A stretch of DNA of 64,000 bases from Salminus brasiliensis (GCF_030463535.1 NC_132881.1:9904526-9968525), one strand, 5' to 3'; shown: positions 43,971 to 59,600, numbered from the stretch's first letter. The notes: generated by a model from the sequence alone, not told the origin. Numbers and translations: made by a program.

Positions 43971-46900
43971 TCAGTTTCTATACATGTATTGACTTTCTTT
44001 TTTTGTCTTACAGGTTTTTAGGACCGCATGAACCAAGGGTCTGTGCATCTGCAACTGTGTGTGACTCGCTACTATCTGTCTGCCGTTTCTATACATGTCT
44101 TCAGTTTCTATACATGTTTTGACTTTCTTTTTTTGTCTTACAGGTTTTACGGACCACATGAACCAAGGGTCTGTGCATCTGCAACTGTGTGTGACTCGCT
44201 ACTATCTGTCTGCAAGTGTGTAACAGGTTGGTGATCATTCAGTTTCTATACATGTATTGACTTTCTTTTTTTGTCTTAAAGGTCTTTCGGACCACATGAA
44301 CCAAGGGTCTGTGCATCTGCAACTGTGTTTGACTCTCTACTATCTGTCTGCAAGTGTGTAATAGGTAGGTTATCATTCAGTTTCTATATATGTTTTTACT
44401 TTCTTTTTTTGTCTTACAGGTTTTTCGGACCACATGAACCAAGGGTCTGTGCATCTGCAACTGTGTGTGACTTGCTACTATCTGTTTGCAAGTGTGTAAC
44501 AGGTAGGTGATCATTCAGTTTCTATACATGTTTTGACTTTCTTTTTTTGTCTTATAGGTTTTTCGGACCGCATGAACCAAGGGTCTGTGCATCTGCAACT
44601 GTGTGTGATTCGTTACTATCTGTCTGCAAGTGTGTAACAGGTTAGTGATCATTCAGTTTCTATACATGTATTTACTTTCTCTTTTTGTCTTAAAGGTCTT
44701 TCGGACCACATGAACCAAGGGTCTGTGCATCTGCAACTGTGTTTGACTCGCTACTATCTGTCTGCAAGTGTGTAATAGGTAGGTGATCATTCAGTTTCTA
44801 TACATGTTTTGACTTTCTTTTTTTGTCTTACAGGTTTTTCGGACCGCATGAACCAAAAGTCTGTGCATCTGCAACTGTGTGACTCGCTACTCTCTGTCTG
44901 AAAGTGTGTAACAGGTAGGTGATCATTCAGTTTCTATACATGTATTGACTTTCTTTTTTTGTCTTACAGGTTTTTCGGACCACATGAACCAAGGGTCTGT
45001 GCATCTGCAACTGTGTATGACTCGCTACTATCTGTCTACAAGTGTGTAATAGGTAGGTGATCATTCAGTTTCTATACATGTATTGACTTTCTTTTTTTGT
45101 CTTACAGGTTTTTCGGACCACATGAACCAAGGGTCTGTGCATCTGCAACTGTGTGTGACTCGCTACTATCTGTCTGCAAGTGTGTAACAGGTTGGTGATC
45201 ATTCAGTTTCTATACATGTATTGACTTTCTTTTTTTGTCTTAAAGGTCTTTCATACCACATGAACCAAGGGTCTGTGCATCTGCAACTGTGTTTGACTCG
45301 CTACTCTCTGTCTGCATGTGTGTAATAGGTAGCTGATCATTCAGTTTCTATACATGTTTTGACTTTCTTTTTTTGTCTTAAGGGCCTTTCGGACCACATG
45401 AACCAAGGGTCTGTGCATCTGCAACTGTGTGTGACAATCTACTATCTGTTTGCAAGTGTGTAACAGGTAGGTGATCATTCAGTTTCTATACATGTATTGA
45501 CTTTCTTTTTTTGTCTTAAAGGTCTTTCAGACCGCATGAACCAAGGGTCTGTGCATCTGCAACTGTGTGTGACTCGCTACTATCTGTCTGCAAGGTAATA
45601 GGTAATAGGTAGGTGATCATTCAGTTTCTATACATGTTTTGACTTTCTTTTTTTGTCTTACAGGTTTTTCGGACCACATGAACCAAGGGTCTGTGCATCT
45701 GCAACTGTGTGTGACTCGCTACTATCTTTTTGCAAGTGTGTAACAGGTAAGTGATCATTCAGTTTCTATACATGTATTGCCTTTTTGTTGTCTTACAGGC
45801 TTTCAGGACCAATGGCTCCCCCCTTCCTGATGGTGAATACAGCCAACAAAGGTCTATCTATTGCAACTTTGTGTGTGGCTCGCTATCTATCTGTCTGCAA
45901 GTGTGTAACAGGTAGGTGATCATTCAGTTTCTATACATGTATTGACTTTCTTTTTTTGTCTTAAAGGTTTGTCGGACCACATGAACCAAGGGTCTTTCCA
46001 TTGCCACTGTGTGTGTGGCTCGCTATCAATCTGTCTGCAAGTGTGTAACAGGTTTCTATAACAGGTAGGTGATCATTCAGTTTCTATACATGTATTGACT
46101 TTCTTTTTTTGTCTTACAGGTTTTTTGGACCGCATGAACCAAGGGTCTTTCCATTGCCACTGTGTGTGTGGCCTCATGAACCAAGGGCCTTTACATCTGC
46201 ACCTTTGTTTAACTCGCTACTATCTGTCTACAAGTGTGTAACAGGTAGGTGATCATTCAGTTTCTATACATGTATTGACTTTCTTTTTTTTGTCTTACAT
46301 GTTTTTTGGACCGCATGAACCAAGGGTCTGTGCATCTGCAACTGTGTGTGACTCGCTACTATCTGTCTGCAAGTGTGTAACAGGTTGGTGATCATTCAGT
46401 TTCTATACATGTATTGACTTTCTTTTTTTGTCTTACAGGTTTTTTGGACCGCATGAACCAAGGGTCTTTCCATTGCCACTGTGTGTGTGGCTCGCTATCA
46501 ATCTGTCTGCAAGTGTGTAACAGGTAGGTGATCATTCAGTTTCTATACATGTATTGACTTTCTTTTTTTGTCTTACAGGTTTTTAGGACCGCATGATCCA
46601 AGGGTCTGTGCATCTGCAACTGTGTGTGACTCGCTACTATCTGTCTGCCGTTTCTATACATGTCTTCAGTTTCTATACATGTTTTGACTTTCTTTTTTTG
46701 TCTTACAGGTTTTACGGACCACGTGAACCAAGGGTCTGTGCATCTGCAACTGTGTGTGACTCGCTACTATCTGTCTGCAAGTGTGTAACAGGTTGGTGAT
46801 CATTCAGTTTCTATACATGTATTGACTTTCTTTTTTTGTCTTAAAGGTCTTTCGGACCACATGAACCAAGGGTCTGTGCATCTGCAACTCTGTTTGACTT

Positions 46901-47240
46901 GCTACTATCTGTCTGCAAGTGTGTAATAGGTAGGTTATCATTCAGTTTCTATACATGTTTTGACTTTCTTTTTTTGTTTTACAGGTTTTTCGGACCGAAT
47001 GAACCAAGGGTCTGCTCATCTGCAACTGTGTTTGACTCGCTACTATCTGTCTGCATGTGTGTAATAGGTAGGTGATCCTTCAGTTTCTATACATGTTTTG
47101 ACTTTCTTTTTTTGTCTTACAGGTTTTTCGGACCACATGAACCAAGGGTCTTTGCATCTGCAACTGTGTGTGACTTGCTACTATCTGTTTGCAAGTGTGT
47201 AACAGGTAGGTGATCATTCAGTTTCTATACATGTTTTGAC
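43971..47240 (+). repeat. Array block duplicated at 47928-51197
   Basis: Offset 3,957 bp. The B unit at 45799 matches 49756, and the shortened units at 44080 and 46645 match 48040 and 50600. A unit with an internal deletion joining two exon-like parts ('gtgtggcctcatgaacc', about 46170 and 50127) confirms descent. Confidence 0.85.
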
Positions 47241-47927
47241 TTTCTTTTTTTGTCTTAAAGGTCTGTCGGACCACATGAACCAAGGGTCTTTCCATTGCCA
47301 CTGTGTGTGTGGCTCGCTATCAATCTGTCTGCAAGTGTGTAACAGGTTTCTATAACAGGTAGGTGATCATTCAGTTTCTATACATGTATTGACTTTCTTT
47401 TTTTGTCTTACAGGTTTTTTGAACCGCATGAACCAAGGGTCTTTCCATTGCCACTGTGTGTGTGGCTCGCTATCAATCTGTCTGCAAGTGTGTAACAGGT
47501 AGGTGATCATTCAGTTTCTATACATGTATTGACTTTCTCTTTTTGTCTTAAAGGTTTTTCGGACCTCATGAACCAAGGGCCTTTACATCTGCAACTGTGT
47601 GTGACTCGCTACTATCTGTCTACAAGTGTGTAACAGGTAGGTGATCATTCAGTTTCTATACATGTATTGACTTTCTATTTTTTGTCTTACATGTTTTTTG
47701 GACCGCATGAACCAAGGGTCTGTGCATCTGCAACTGTGTGTGACTCGCTACTATCTGTCTGCAAGTGTGTAACAGGTTGGTGATCATTCAGTTTCTATAC
47801 ATGTATTGACTTTCTTTTTTTGTCTTACAGGTTTTTTGGACCGCATGAACCAAGGGTCTTTCCATTGCCACTGTGTGTGTGGCTCGCTATCAATCTGTCT
47901 GCAAGTGTGCAACAGGTAGGTGATCAT

Positions 47928-50900
47928 TCAGTTTCTATACATGTATTGACTTTCTTTTTTTGTCTTACAGGTTTTTAGGACCGCATGAACCAAGGGTCTG
48001 TGCATCTGCAACTGTGTGTGACTCGCTACTATCTGTCTGCCGTTTCTATACATGTCTTCAGTTTCTATACATGTTTTGACTTTCTTTTTTTGTCTTACAG
48101 GTTTTACGGACCACATGAACCAAGGGTCTGTGCATCTGCAACTGTGTGTGACTCGCTACTATCTGTCTGCAAGTGTGTAACAGGTTGGTGATCATTCAGT
48201 TTCTATACATGTATTGACTTTCTTTTTTTGTCTTAAAGGTCTTTCGGACCACATGAACCAAGGGTCTGTGCATCTGCAACTGTGTTTGACTCTCTACTAT
48301 CTGTCTGCAAGTGTGTAATAGGTAGGTTATCATTCAGTTTCTATATATGTTTTTACTTTCTTTTTTTGTCTTACAGGTTTTTCGGACCACATGAACCAAG
48401 GGTCTGTGCATCTGCAACTGTGTGTGACTTGCTACTATCTGTTTGCAAGTGTGTAACAGGTAGGTGATCATTCAGTTTCTATACATGTTTTGACTTTCTT
48501 TTTTTGTCTTATAGGTTTTTCGGACCGCATGAACCAAGGGTCTGTGCATCTGCAACTGTGTGTGATTCGTTACTATCTGTCTGCAAGTGTGTAACAGGTT
48601 AGTGATCATTCAGTTTCTATACATGTATTTACTTTCTCTTTTTGTCTTAAAGGTCTTTCGGACCACATGAACCAAGGGTCTGTGCATCTGCAACTGTGTT
48701 TGACTCGCTACTATCTGTCTGCAAGTGTGTAATAGGTAGGTGATCATTCAGTTTCTATACATGTTTTGACTTTCTTTTTTTGTCTTACAGGTTTTTCGGA
48801 CCGCATGAACCAAAAGTCTGTGCATCTGCAACTGTGTGACTCGCTACTCTCTGTCTGAAAGTGTGTAACAGGTAGGTGATCATTCAGTTTCTATACATGT
48901 ATTGACTTTCTTTTTTTGTCTTACAGGTTTTTCGGACCACATGAACCAAGGGTCTGTGCATCTGCAACTGTGTATGACTCGCTACTATCTGTCTACAAGT
49001 GTGTAATAGGTAGGTGATCATTCAGTTTCTATACATGTATTGACTTTCTTTTTTTGTCTTACAGGTTTTTCGGACCACATGAACCAAGGGTCTGTGCATC
49101 TGCAACTGTGTGTGACTCGCTACTATCTGTCTGCAAGTGTGTAACAGGTTGGTGATCATTCAGTTTCTATACATGTATTGACTTTCTTTTTTTGTCTTAA
49201 AGGTCTTTCATACCACATGAACCAAGGGTCTGTGCATCTGCAACTGTGTTTGACTCGCTACTCTCTGTCTGCATGTGTGTAATAGGTAGCTGATCATTCA
49301 GTTTCTATACATGTTTTGACTTTCTTTTTTTGTCTTAAAGGCCTTTCGGACCACATGAACCAAGGGTCTGTGCATCTGCAACTGTGTGTGACAATCTACT
49401 ATCTGTTTGCAAGTGTGTAACAGGTAGGTGATCATTCAGTTTCTATACATGTATTGACTTTCTTTTTTTGTCTTAAAGGTCTTTCAGACCGCATGAACCA
49501 AGGGTCTGTGCATCTGCAACTGTGTGTGACTCGCTACTATCTGTCTGCAAGGTAATAGGTAATAGGTAGGTGATCATTCAGTTTCTATACATGTTTTGAC
49601 TTTCTTTTTTTGTCTTACAGGTTTTTCGGACCACATGAACCAAGGGTCTGTGCATCTGCAACTGTGTGTGACTCGCTACTATCTTTTTGCAAGTGTGTAA
49701 CAGGTAAGTGATCATTCAGTTTCTATACATGTATTGCCTTTTTGTTGTCTTACAGGCTTTCAGGACCAATGGCTCCCCCCTTCCTGATGGTGAATACAGC
49801 CAACAAAGGTCTATCTATTGCAACTTTGTGTGTGGCTCGCTATCTATCTGTCTGCAAGTGTGTAACAGGTAGGTGATCATTCAGTTTCTATACATGTATT
49901 GACTTTCTTTTTTTGTCTTAAAGGTCTGTCGGACCACATGAACCAAGGGTCTTTCCATTGCCACTGTGTGTGTGGCTCGCTATCAATCTGTCTGCAAGTG
50001 TGTAACAGGTTTCTATAACAGGTAGGTGATCATTCAGTTTCTATACATGTATTGACTTTCTTTTTTTGTCTTACAGGTTTTTTGGACCGCATGAACCAAG
50101 GGTCTTTCCATTGCCACTGTGTGTGTGGCCTCATGAACCAAGGGCCTTTACATCTGCACCTTTGTTTAACTCGCTACTATCTGTCTACAAGTGTGTAACA
50201 GGTAGGTGATCATTCAGTTTCTATACATGTATTGACTTTCTTTTTTTTGTCTTACATGTTTTTTGGACCGCATGAACCAAGGGTCTGTGCATCTGCAACT
50301 GTGTGTGACTCGCTACTATCTGTCTGCAAGTGTGTAACAGGTTGGTGATCATTCAGTTTCTATACATGTATTGACTTTCTTTTTTTGTCTTACAGGTTTT
50401 TTGGACCGCATGAACCAAGGGTCTTTCCATTGCCACTGTGTGTGTGGCTCGCTATCAATCTGTCTGCAAGTGTGTAACAGGTAGGTGATCATTCAGTTTC
50501 TATACATGTATTGACTTTCTTTTTTTGTCTTACAGGTTTTTAGGACCGCATGATCCAAGGGTCTGTGCATCTGCAACTGTGTGTGACTCGCTACTATCTG
50601 TCTGCCGTTTCTATACATGTCTTCAGTTTCTATACATGTTTTGACTTTCTTTTTTTGTCTTACAGGTTTTACGGACCACATGAACCAAGGGTCTGTGCAT
50701 CTGCAACTGTGTGTGACTCGCTACTATCTGTCTGCAAGTGTGTAACAGGTTGGTGATCATTCAGTTTCTATACATGTATTGACTTTCTTTTTTTGTCTTA
50801 AAGGTCTTTCGGACCACATGAACCAAGGGTCTGTGCATCTGCAACTCTGTTTGACTTGCTACTATCTGTCTGCAAGTGTGTAATAGGTAGGTTATCATTC

Positions 50901-53690
50901 AGTTTCTATACATGTTTTGACTTTCTTTTTTTGTTTTACAGGTTTTTCGGACCGAATGAACCAAGGGTCTGCTCATCTGCAACTGTGTTTGACTCGCTAC
51001 TATCTGTCTGCATGTGTGTAATAGGTAGGTGATCCTTCAGTTTCTATACATGTTTTGACTTTCTTTTTTTGTCTTACAGGTTTTTCGGACCACATGAACC
51101 AAGGGTCTTTGCATCTGCAACTGTGTGTGACTTGCTACTATCTGTTTGCAAGTGTGTAACAGGTAGGTGATCATTCAGTTTCTATACATGTTTTGACTTT
51201 CTTTTTTTGCCTTATAGGTTTTTCGGACCGCATGAACCAAGGGTCTGTGCATCTGCAACTGTGTGTGATTCGCTACTATCTGTCTGCAAGTGTGTAACAG
51301 GTTAGTGATCATTCAGTTTCTATACATGTATTGACTTTCTTTTTTTGTGTTACAGGTTTTTCGGACCGCATGAACCAAGGGTCTGTTCATCTGCAACTGT
51401 GTTTGACTCTCTACTATCCTTCTGCAAGTGTGTAACAGGTAGGTCATCATTCAGTTTCTATACATGTTTTGACTTTCTTTTTTTGTCTTACACGTTTTTC
51501 GGACCGCATGAACCAAGGGTCTGTGCATCTGCAACTGTGTGTGACAATCTACTATCTGTTTGCAAGTGTGTAACAGGTAGGTGATCATTCAGTTTCTATA
51601 CATGTATTTACTTTCTCTTTTTGTCTTAAAGGTCTTTCGGACCACATGAACCAAGGGTCTGTGCATCTGCAACTGTATTTGACTCGCTACTATCTGTCTG
51701 CAAGTGTGTAATAGGTAGGTGATCATTCAGTTTCTATACATGTTTTGACTTTCTTTTTTTGTCTTACAGGTTTATCGGACCGCATGAACCAAGAGTCTGT
51801 GCATCTGCAACTGTGTGTGACTCGCTACTATCTGTCTGCAAGTGTGTAACGTGTAGGTGATCATTCAGTTTCTATACATGTTTTGACTTTCTTTTTTTGT
51901 CTTACAGGTTTTTCGGACCGCATGAACTAAGGGTCTGTGCCTCTGCAACTGTGTGTGACTCGCTACTATCTGTATAAGTGTGTAACAGGTTGGTGATCAT
52001 TCAGTTTCTATACATGTATTGACTTTCTCTTTTTGTCTTAAAGGTCTTTCGGACCACATGAACCAAGGGTCTGTGGATCTGCAACTGTGTTTGACTCGCT
52101 ACTATCCTTATGCAAGTGTGTAACAGGTAGGTCATCATTCAGTTTCTATACATGTTTTGACTTTCTTTTTTTGTCTTAAAGGTCTTTCGGACCACATGAA
52201 CCAAGGGTCTCTGCATCTGCAACTGTGTTTGACTCGCTACTATCTGTCTGCAAGTGTGTAATAGGTAGGTGATCATTCAGTTTATATACATGTTTTGACT
52301 TTCTTTTTTTTGTCTTACAGGTTTTTCGGACCGCATGAACCAAGGGTCTGTGCATCTGCAACTGTGTGTGACTCGCTACTATCTGTCTGCAAGTGTGTAA
52401 CAGGTTGGTGATCATTCAGTTTCTATACATGTATTGACTTTCTTTTTTGTCTTAAAGGTCTTTCGGACCACATGAACCAAGGGTCTGTGCATCTGCAACT
52501 GTGTGTGACTCGCTATCAATCTGTCTGCAAGTGTGTAACAGGTTGGTGATCATTCAGTTTCTATACATGTATTGACTTTCTTTTTTGTCTTAAAGGTCTT
52601 TCGGACCACATGAACCAAGGGTCTGTGCATCTGCAACTGTGTGTGACTCGCTACTATCTGTCTGCAAGTGTGTAACAGGTAGGTGATCATTCAGTTTCTA
52701 TACATGTTTTGACTTTCTTTTTTTGTCTTACAGGTTTTTCGGACCACATGAACCAAGGGTCTGTGCATCTGCAACTGTGTGTGACTCGCTACTATCTTTT
52801 TGCAAGTGTGTAACAGGTAGGTGATCATTCAGTTTCTATACATGTATTGACTTTCTTTTTTTGTCTTAAAGGTCTTTCATACCACATGAACCAAGGGTCT
52901 GTGCATCTGCAACTGTATTTGACTCGCTACTATCTGTCTGCAAGTGTGTAATAGGTAGGTGATCATTCAGTTTCTATACATGTTTTGACTTTCTTTTTTT
53001 GTCTTACAGGTTTATCGGACCGCATGAACCAAGAGTCTGTGCATCTGCAACTGTGTGTGACTCGCTATCAATCTGTCTGCAAGTGTGTAACAGGTTGGTG
53101 ATCATTCAGTTTCTATACATGTATTGACTTTCTTTTTTGTCTTACAGGTTTTTCGGACCACATGAACCAAGGGTCTGTGCATCTGCAACTGTGTGACTCG
53201 TTACTATCTGTTTGCAAGTGTGTAACAGGAAGGTGATCATTCAATTTCTATACATGTATTGACTTTATTTTTTTGTCTTACAAGTTTTTCGGACAGCATG
53301 AACCAAGGGTCTGTGCATCTGCAACTTTGTGTGACTCGCTACTATCTGTCTGTAAGTGTTTAACAGGTTGGTGATCATTCAGTTTCTATACATGTATTGA
53401 CTTTCTCTTTTTGTCTTAAAGGTCTTTCGGACCGCATGAACCAAGGGTCTGTGCATCTGCAACTGTGTGTGACTCGCTACTATCTGTCTGCAAGTGTGTA
53501 ATAGGTAGGTGATCATTCAGTTTCTATACATGTTTTGACTTTCTTTTTTTGTCTTACAGGTTTTTCGGACCGCATGAACCAAGGGTCTGTGCATCTGCAA
53601 CTGTGTGTGACTCGCTATCAATCTGTCTGCAAGTCTGTAACAGGTTGGTGATCATTCAGTTTCTATACATGTATTGACTTTCTTTTTTTG
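47928..53690 (+). repeat. Array block duplicated at 57604-63366
   Basis: Offset 9,676 bp across about 5.7 kb with very few visible differences (for example TTTTTTTG against TTTTTTGG near 58592). It is the largest and most recent-looking duplication in the array. Confidence 0.88.
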
Positions 53691-56600
53691 TCTTAAAGGT
53701 CTTTCATACCACATGAACCAAGGGTCTGTGCATCTGCAACTGTGTTTGACTCGCTACTATATTCTGCATGTGTGTAATAGGTAGGTGATCCTTCAGTTTC
53801 TATACATGTATTGACTTTCTTTTTTGTCTTACAGGTTTTTTGGACCGCATGAACCAAGGGTCTGTGCATCTGCAACTGTGTGTGACTCGCTACTCTCTGT
53901 CTGAAAGTGTGTAATAGGTTGGTGATCATTCAGTTTCTATACATGTATTGACTTTCTTTTTTTGTCTTACAGGTTTTTTGGACCGCATGAACCAAGGGTC
54001 TTTCCATTGCCACTTTGTGTGTGGCTCGCTATCAATCTGTCTACAAGTGTGTAACAGGTAGGTGATCATTCAGTTTCTATACATGTATTGACTTTCTTTT
54101 TTTGTCTTACAGGTTTTTCGGACCACATGAACCAAGGTTCTGTGCATCTGCAACTGTGTATGACTCGCTACTATCTGTCTACAAGTGTGTAACAGGTAGG
54201 TGATCATTCAGTTTCTATACATGTATTGACTTTCTTTTTTTGTCTTAAAGGTTTTTCGGACCTCATGAACCAAGGGTCTTTGCATCTGCAACTGTGTGTG
54301 ACTCGCTACTATCTCTCTGCAAGTGTGTAACAGGTAGGTGATCATTCAGTTTCTATACATGTATTGAGTTTCTTTTTTTGTCTTACAAGTTTTTCGGACC
54401 GCATGAACCAAGAGTCTGTGCATCTGCAACTGTGTGTGACTTGCTACTATCTGTCTGCAAGTGTGTAACAGGTAGGTGATCATTCAGTTTCTATACATGT
54501 ATTGACTTTCTTTTTTTGTCTTAAAGGTCTTTCGGACCACATGAACCAAGGGTCTTTGCATCTGCAACTGTGTTTGACTCGCTACTATCTGTCTGCAAGT
54601 GTGTAAGAGGTAAGTGATCATTGAGGTTGTATACATGTATTGCCTTTTTGTTGTCTTACAGGCTTTCAGGACCAATGGCTCCCCCCTTCCTGATGGTGAA
54701 TACAGCCAACAAGGGTCTATCTATTGCAACTTTGTGTGTGGCTCGCTATCTATCTGTCTACAAGTGTGTAACAGGTAGGTGATCATTCAGTTTCTATACA
54801 TGTATTGACTTTCTTTTTTTGTCTTACAGATTTTTCGGACCACATGAACCAAGGGTCTTTCCATTGCCACTGTGTGTGTGGCTTGCTATCAATCTGTCTG
54901 CAAGTATGTAACAGGTAGGTGATCATTCAGTTTCTATACATGTATTGACTTTCTTTTTTTGTCTTAAAGGTTTTTCGGACCTCATAAACCAAGGGTCTTT
55001 CCATTGCCACTGTGTGTGTGGCTTGCTATCAATCTGTCTGCAAGTGTGTAACAGGTAGGTGATCATTCAGTTTCTATACATGTATTGACTTTCTTTTTTT
55101 GTCTTAAAGGTTTTTCGGACCTCATAAACCAAGGGTCTGTGCATCTGCAACTGTGTGTGACTCGCTACTATCTGTCTGCAAGTGTGTAACAGGTAAGTGA
55201 TCATTCAGTTTCTATACATGTATTGACTTTCTTTTTTTGTCTTACAGGTTTTTCGGACCGCATGAACCAAGGGTCTGTGCATCTGCAACTGTGTGTGATT
55301 CGTTACTATCTGTCTGCAAGTGTGTAACAGGTTAGTGATCATTCAGTTTCTATACATGTATTTACTTTCTCTTTTTGTCTTAAAGGTCTTTCGGACCACA
55401 TGAACCAAGGGTCTGTGCATCTGCAACTGTGTTTGACTCGCTACTATCTGTCTGCAAGTGTGTAATAGGTAGGTGATCATTCAGTTTCTATACATGTTTT
55501 GACTTTCTTTTTTTGTCTTACAGGTTTTTCGGACCACATGAACCAAGGGTCTGTGCATCTGCAACTGTGTTTGACTCGCTACTATCTGTCTACAAGTGTG
55601 TAACAGGTAGGTGATCATTCAGTTTCTATACATGTATTGACTTTCTTTTTTTGTCTTACAAGTTTTTCGGACCTCATGAACCAAGGGTCTTTGCATCTGC
55701 AACTGTGTGTGACTCGCTACTATCTGTCTGCAAGTGTGTAACAGGTAGGTGATCATTCAGTTTCTATTCATGTATTGACTTTTTTTTTTTGTCTTACAAG
55801 TTTTTCGGACCGCATGAACCAAGAGTCTGTGCATCTGCAACTGTGTGTGACTCGCTACTCTCTGTCTGAAAGTGTGTAACAGGTAGGTGATCATTCAGTT
55901 TCTATACATGTATTGACTTTCTTTTTTTGTCTTACAGGTTGTTCGGACCACATGAACCAAGGGTCTGTGCATCTGCAACTGTGTATGACTCGCTACTATC
56001 TGTCTACAAGTGTGTAATAGGTAGGTGATCATTCAGTTTCTATACATGTATTGACTTTCTTTTTTTGTCTTACAGGTTTTTCGGACCACATGAACCAAGG
56101 GTCTGTGCATCTGCAACTGTGTGTGACTCGCTACTCTCTGTCTGCAAGGTAATAGGTAATAGGTAGGTGATCATTCAGTTTCTATACATGTTTTGACTTT
56201 CTTTTTTTGTCTTACAGGTTTTTCGGACCACATGAACCAAGGGTCTGTGCATCTGCAACTGTGTGTGACTCGCTACTATCTTTTTGCAAGTGTGTAACAG
56301 GTAAGTGATCATTCAGTTTCTATACATGTATTGACTTTCTTTTTTTGTCTTACACGTTTTTCAGACCACATAAACCAAGGGTCTGTGCATCTGCAACTGT
56401 GTGTGACTCGCTACTATCTGTCTGCAAGTGTGTAAGAGGTAAGTGATCATTGAGGTTGTATACATGTATTGCCTTTTTGTTGTCTTACAGGCTTTCAGGA
56501 CCAATGGCTCCCCCCTTCCTGATGGTGAATACAGCCAACAAGGGTCTATCTATTGCAACTTTGTGTGTGGCTCGCTATCTATCTGTCTGCAAGTGTGTAA

Positions 56601-59600
56601 CAGGTAGGTGATCATTCAGTTTCTATACATGTATTGACTTTCTTTTTTTGTCTTACAGATTTTTCGGACCACATGAACCAAGGGTCTTTCCATTGCCACT
56701 GTGTGTGTGGCTTGCTATCAATCTGTCTGCAAGTGTGTAACAGGTAGGTGATCATTCAGTTTCTATACATGTATTGACTTTCTTTTTTTGTCTTAAAGGT
56801 CTTTCGGACCACATGAACCAAGGGTCTGTGCATCTGCGACTGTGTGTGACTCGCTACTATCTGTCTGCAAGTGTGTAACAGGTAAGTGATCATTCAGTTT
56901 CTATACATGTATTGACTTTCTTTTTTTGTCTTAAAGGTCTGTCGGACCACATGAACCAAGGGTCTTTCCATTGCCACTGTGTGTGTGGCTCGCTATCAAT
57001 CTGTCTGCAAGTGTGTAACAGGTTTCTATAACAGGTAGGTGATCATTCAGTTTCTATACATGTATTGACTTTCTTTTTTTGTCTTACAGGTTTTTTGAAC
57101 CGCATGAACCAAGGGTCTTTCCATTGCCACTGTGTGTGTGGCTCGCTATCAATCTGTCTGCAAGTGTGTAACAGGTAGGTGATCATTCAGTTTCTATACA
57201 TGTATTGACTTTCTCTTTTTGTCTTAAAGGTTTTTCGGACCTCATGAACCAAGGGCCTTTACATCTGCAACTGTGTGTGACTCGCTACTATCTGTCTACA
57301 AGTGTGTAACAGGTAGGTGATCATTCAGTTTCTATACATGTATTGACTTTCTATTTTTTGTCTTACATGTTTTTTGGACCGCATGAACCAAGGGTCTGTG
57401 CATCTGCAACTGTGTGTGACTCGCTACTATCTGTCTGCAAGTGTGTAACAGGTTGGTGATCATTCAGTTTCTATACATGTATTGACTTTCTTTTTTTGTC
57501 TTACAGGTTTTTTGGACCGCATGAACCAAGGGTCTTTCCATTGCCACTGTGTGTGTGGCTCGCTATCAATCTGTCTGCAAGTGTGCAACAGGTAGGTGAT
57601 CATTCAGTTTCTATACATGTATTGACTTTCTTTTTTTGTCTTACAGGTTTTTAGGACCGCATGAACCAAGGGTCTGTGCATCTGCAACTGTGTGTGACTC
57701 GCTACTATCTGTCTGCCGTTTCTATACATGTCTTCAGTTTCTATACATGTTTTGACTTTCTTTTTTTGTCTTACAGGTTTTACGGACCACATGAACCAAG
57801 GGTCTGTGCATCTGCAACTGTGTGTGACTCGCTACTATCTGTCTGCAAGTGTGTAACAGGTTGGTGATCATTCAGTTTCTATACATGTATTGACTTTCTT
57901 TTTTTGTCTTAAAGGTCTTTCGGACCACATGAACCAAGGGTCTGTGCATCTGCAACTGTGTTTGACTCTCTACTATCTGTCTGCAAGTGTGTAATAGGTA
58001 GGTTATCATTCAGTTTCTATATATGTTTTTACTTTCTTTTTTTGTCTTACAGGTTTTTCGGACCACATGAACCAAGGGTCTGTGCATCTGCAACTGTGTG
58101 TGACTTGCTACTATCTGTTTGCAAGTGTGTAACAGGTAGGTGATCATTCAGTTTCTATACATGTTTTGACTTTCTTTTTTTGTCTTATAGGTTTTTCGGA
58201 CCGCATGAACCAAGGGTCTGTGCATCTGCAACTGTGTGTGATTCGTTACTATCTGTCTGCAAGTGTGTAACAGGTTAGTGATCATTCAGTTTCTATACAT
58301 GTATTTACTTTCTCTTTTTGTCTTAAAGGTCTTTCGGACCACATGAACCAAGGGTCTGTGCATCTGCAACTGTGTTTGACTCGCTACTATCTGTCTGCAA
58401 GTGTGTAATAGGTAGGTGATCATTCAGTTTCTATACATGTTTTGACTTTCTTTTTTTGTCTTACAGGTTTTTCGGACCGCATGAACCAAAAGTCTGTGCA
58501 TCTGCAACTGTGTGACTCGCTACTCTCTGTCTGAAAGTGTGTAACAGGTAGGTGATCATTCAGTTTCTATACATGTATTGACTTTCTTTTTTGGTCTTAC
58601 AGGTTTTTCGGACCACATGAACCAAGGGTCTGTGCATCTGCAACTGTGTGTGACTCGCTACTATCTGTCTACAAGTGTGTAATAGGTAGGTGATCATTCA
58701 GTTTCTATACATGTATTGACTTTCTTTTTTTGTCTTACAGGTTTTTCGGACCACATGAACCAAGGGTCTGTGCATCTGCAACTGTGTGTGACTCGCTACT
58801 ATCTGTCTGCAAGTGTGTAACAGGTTGGTGATCATTCAGTTTCTATACATGTATTGACTTTCTTTTTTTGTCTTAAAGGTCTTTCATACCACATGAACCA
58901 AGGGTCTGTGCATCTGCAACTGTGTTTGACTCGCTACTCTCTGTCTGCATGTGTGTAATAGGTAGCTGATCATTCAGTTTCTATACATGTTTTGACTTTC
59001 TTTTTTTGTCTTAAAGGCCTTTCGGACCACATGAACCAAGGGTCTGTGCATCTGCAACTGTGTGTGACAATCTACTATCTGTTTGCAAGTGTGTAACAGG
59101 TAGGTGATCATTCAGTTTCTATACATGTATTGACTTTCTTTTTTTGTCTTAAAGGTCTTTCAGACCGCATGAACCAAGGGTCTGTGCATCTGCAACTGTG
59201 TGTGACTCGCTACTATCTGTCTGCAAGGTAATAGGTAATAGGTAGGTGATCATTCAGTTTCTATACATGTTTTGACTTTCTTTTTTTGTCTTACAGGTTT
59301 TTCGGACCACATGAACCAAGGGTCTGTGCATCTGCAACTGTGTGTGACTCGCTACTATCTTTTTGCAAGTGTGTAACAGGTAAGTGATCATTCAGTTTCT
59401 ATACATGTATTGCCTTTTTGTTGTCTTACAGGCTTTCAGGACCAATGGCTCCCCCCTTCCTGATGGTGAATACAGCCAACAAAGGTCTATCTATTGCAAC
59501 TTTGTGTGTGGCTCGCTATCTATCTGTCTGCAAGTGTGTAACAGGTAGGTGATCATTCAGTTTCTATACATGTATTGACTTTCTTTTTTTGTCTTAAAGG

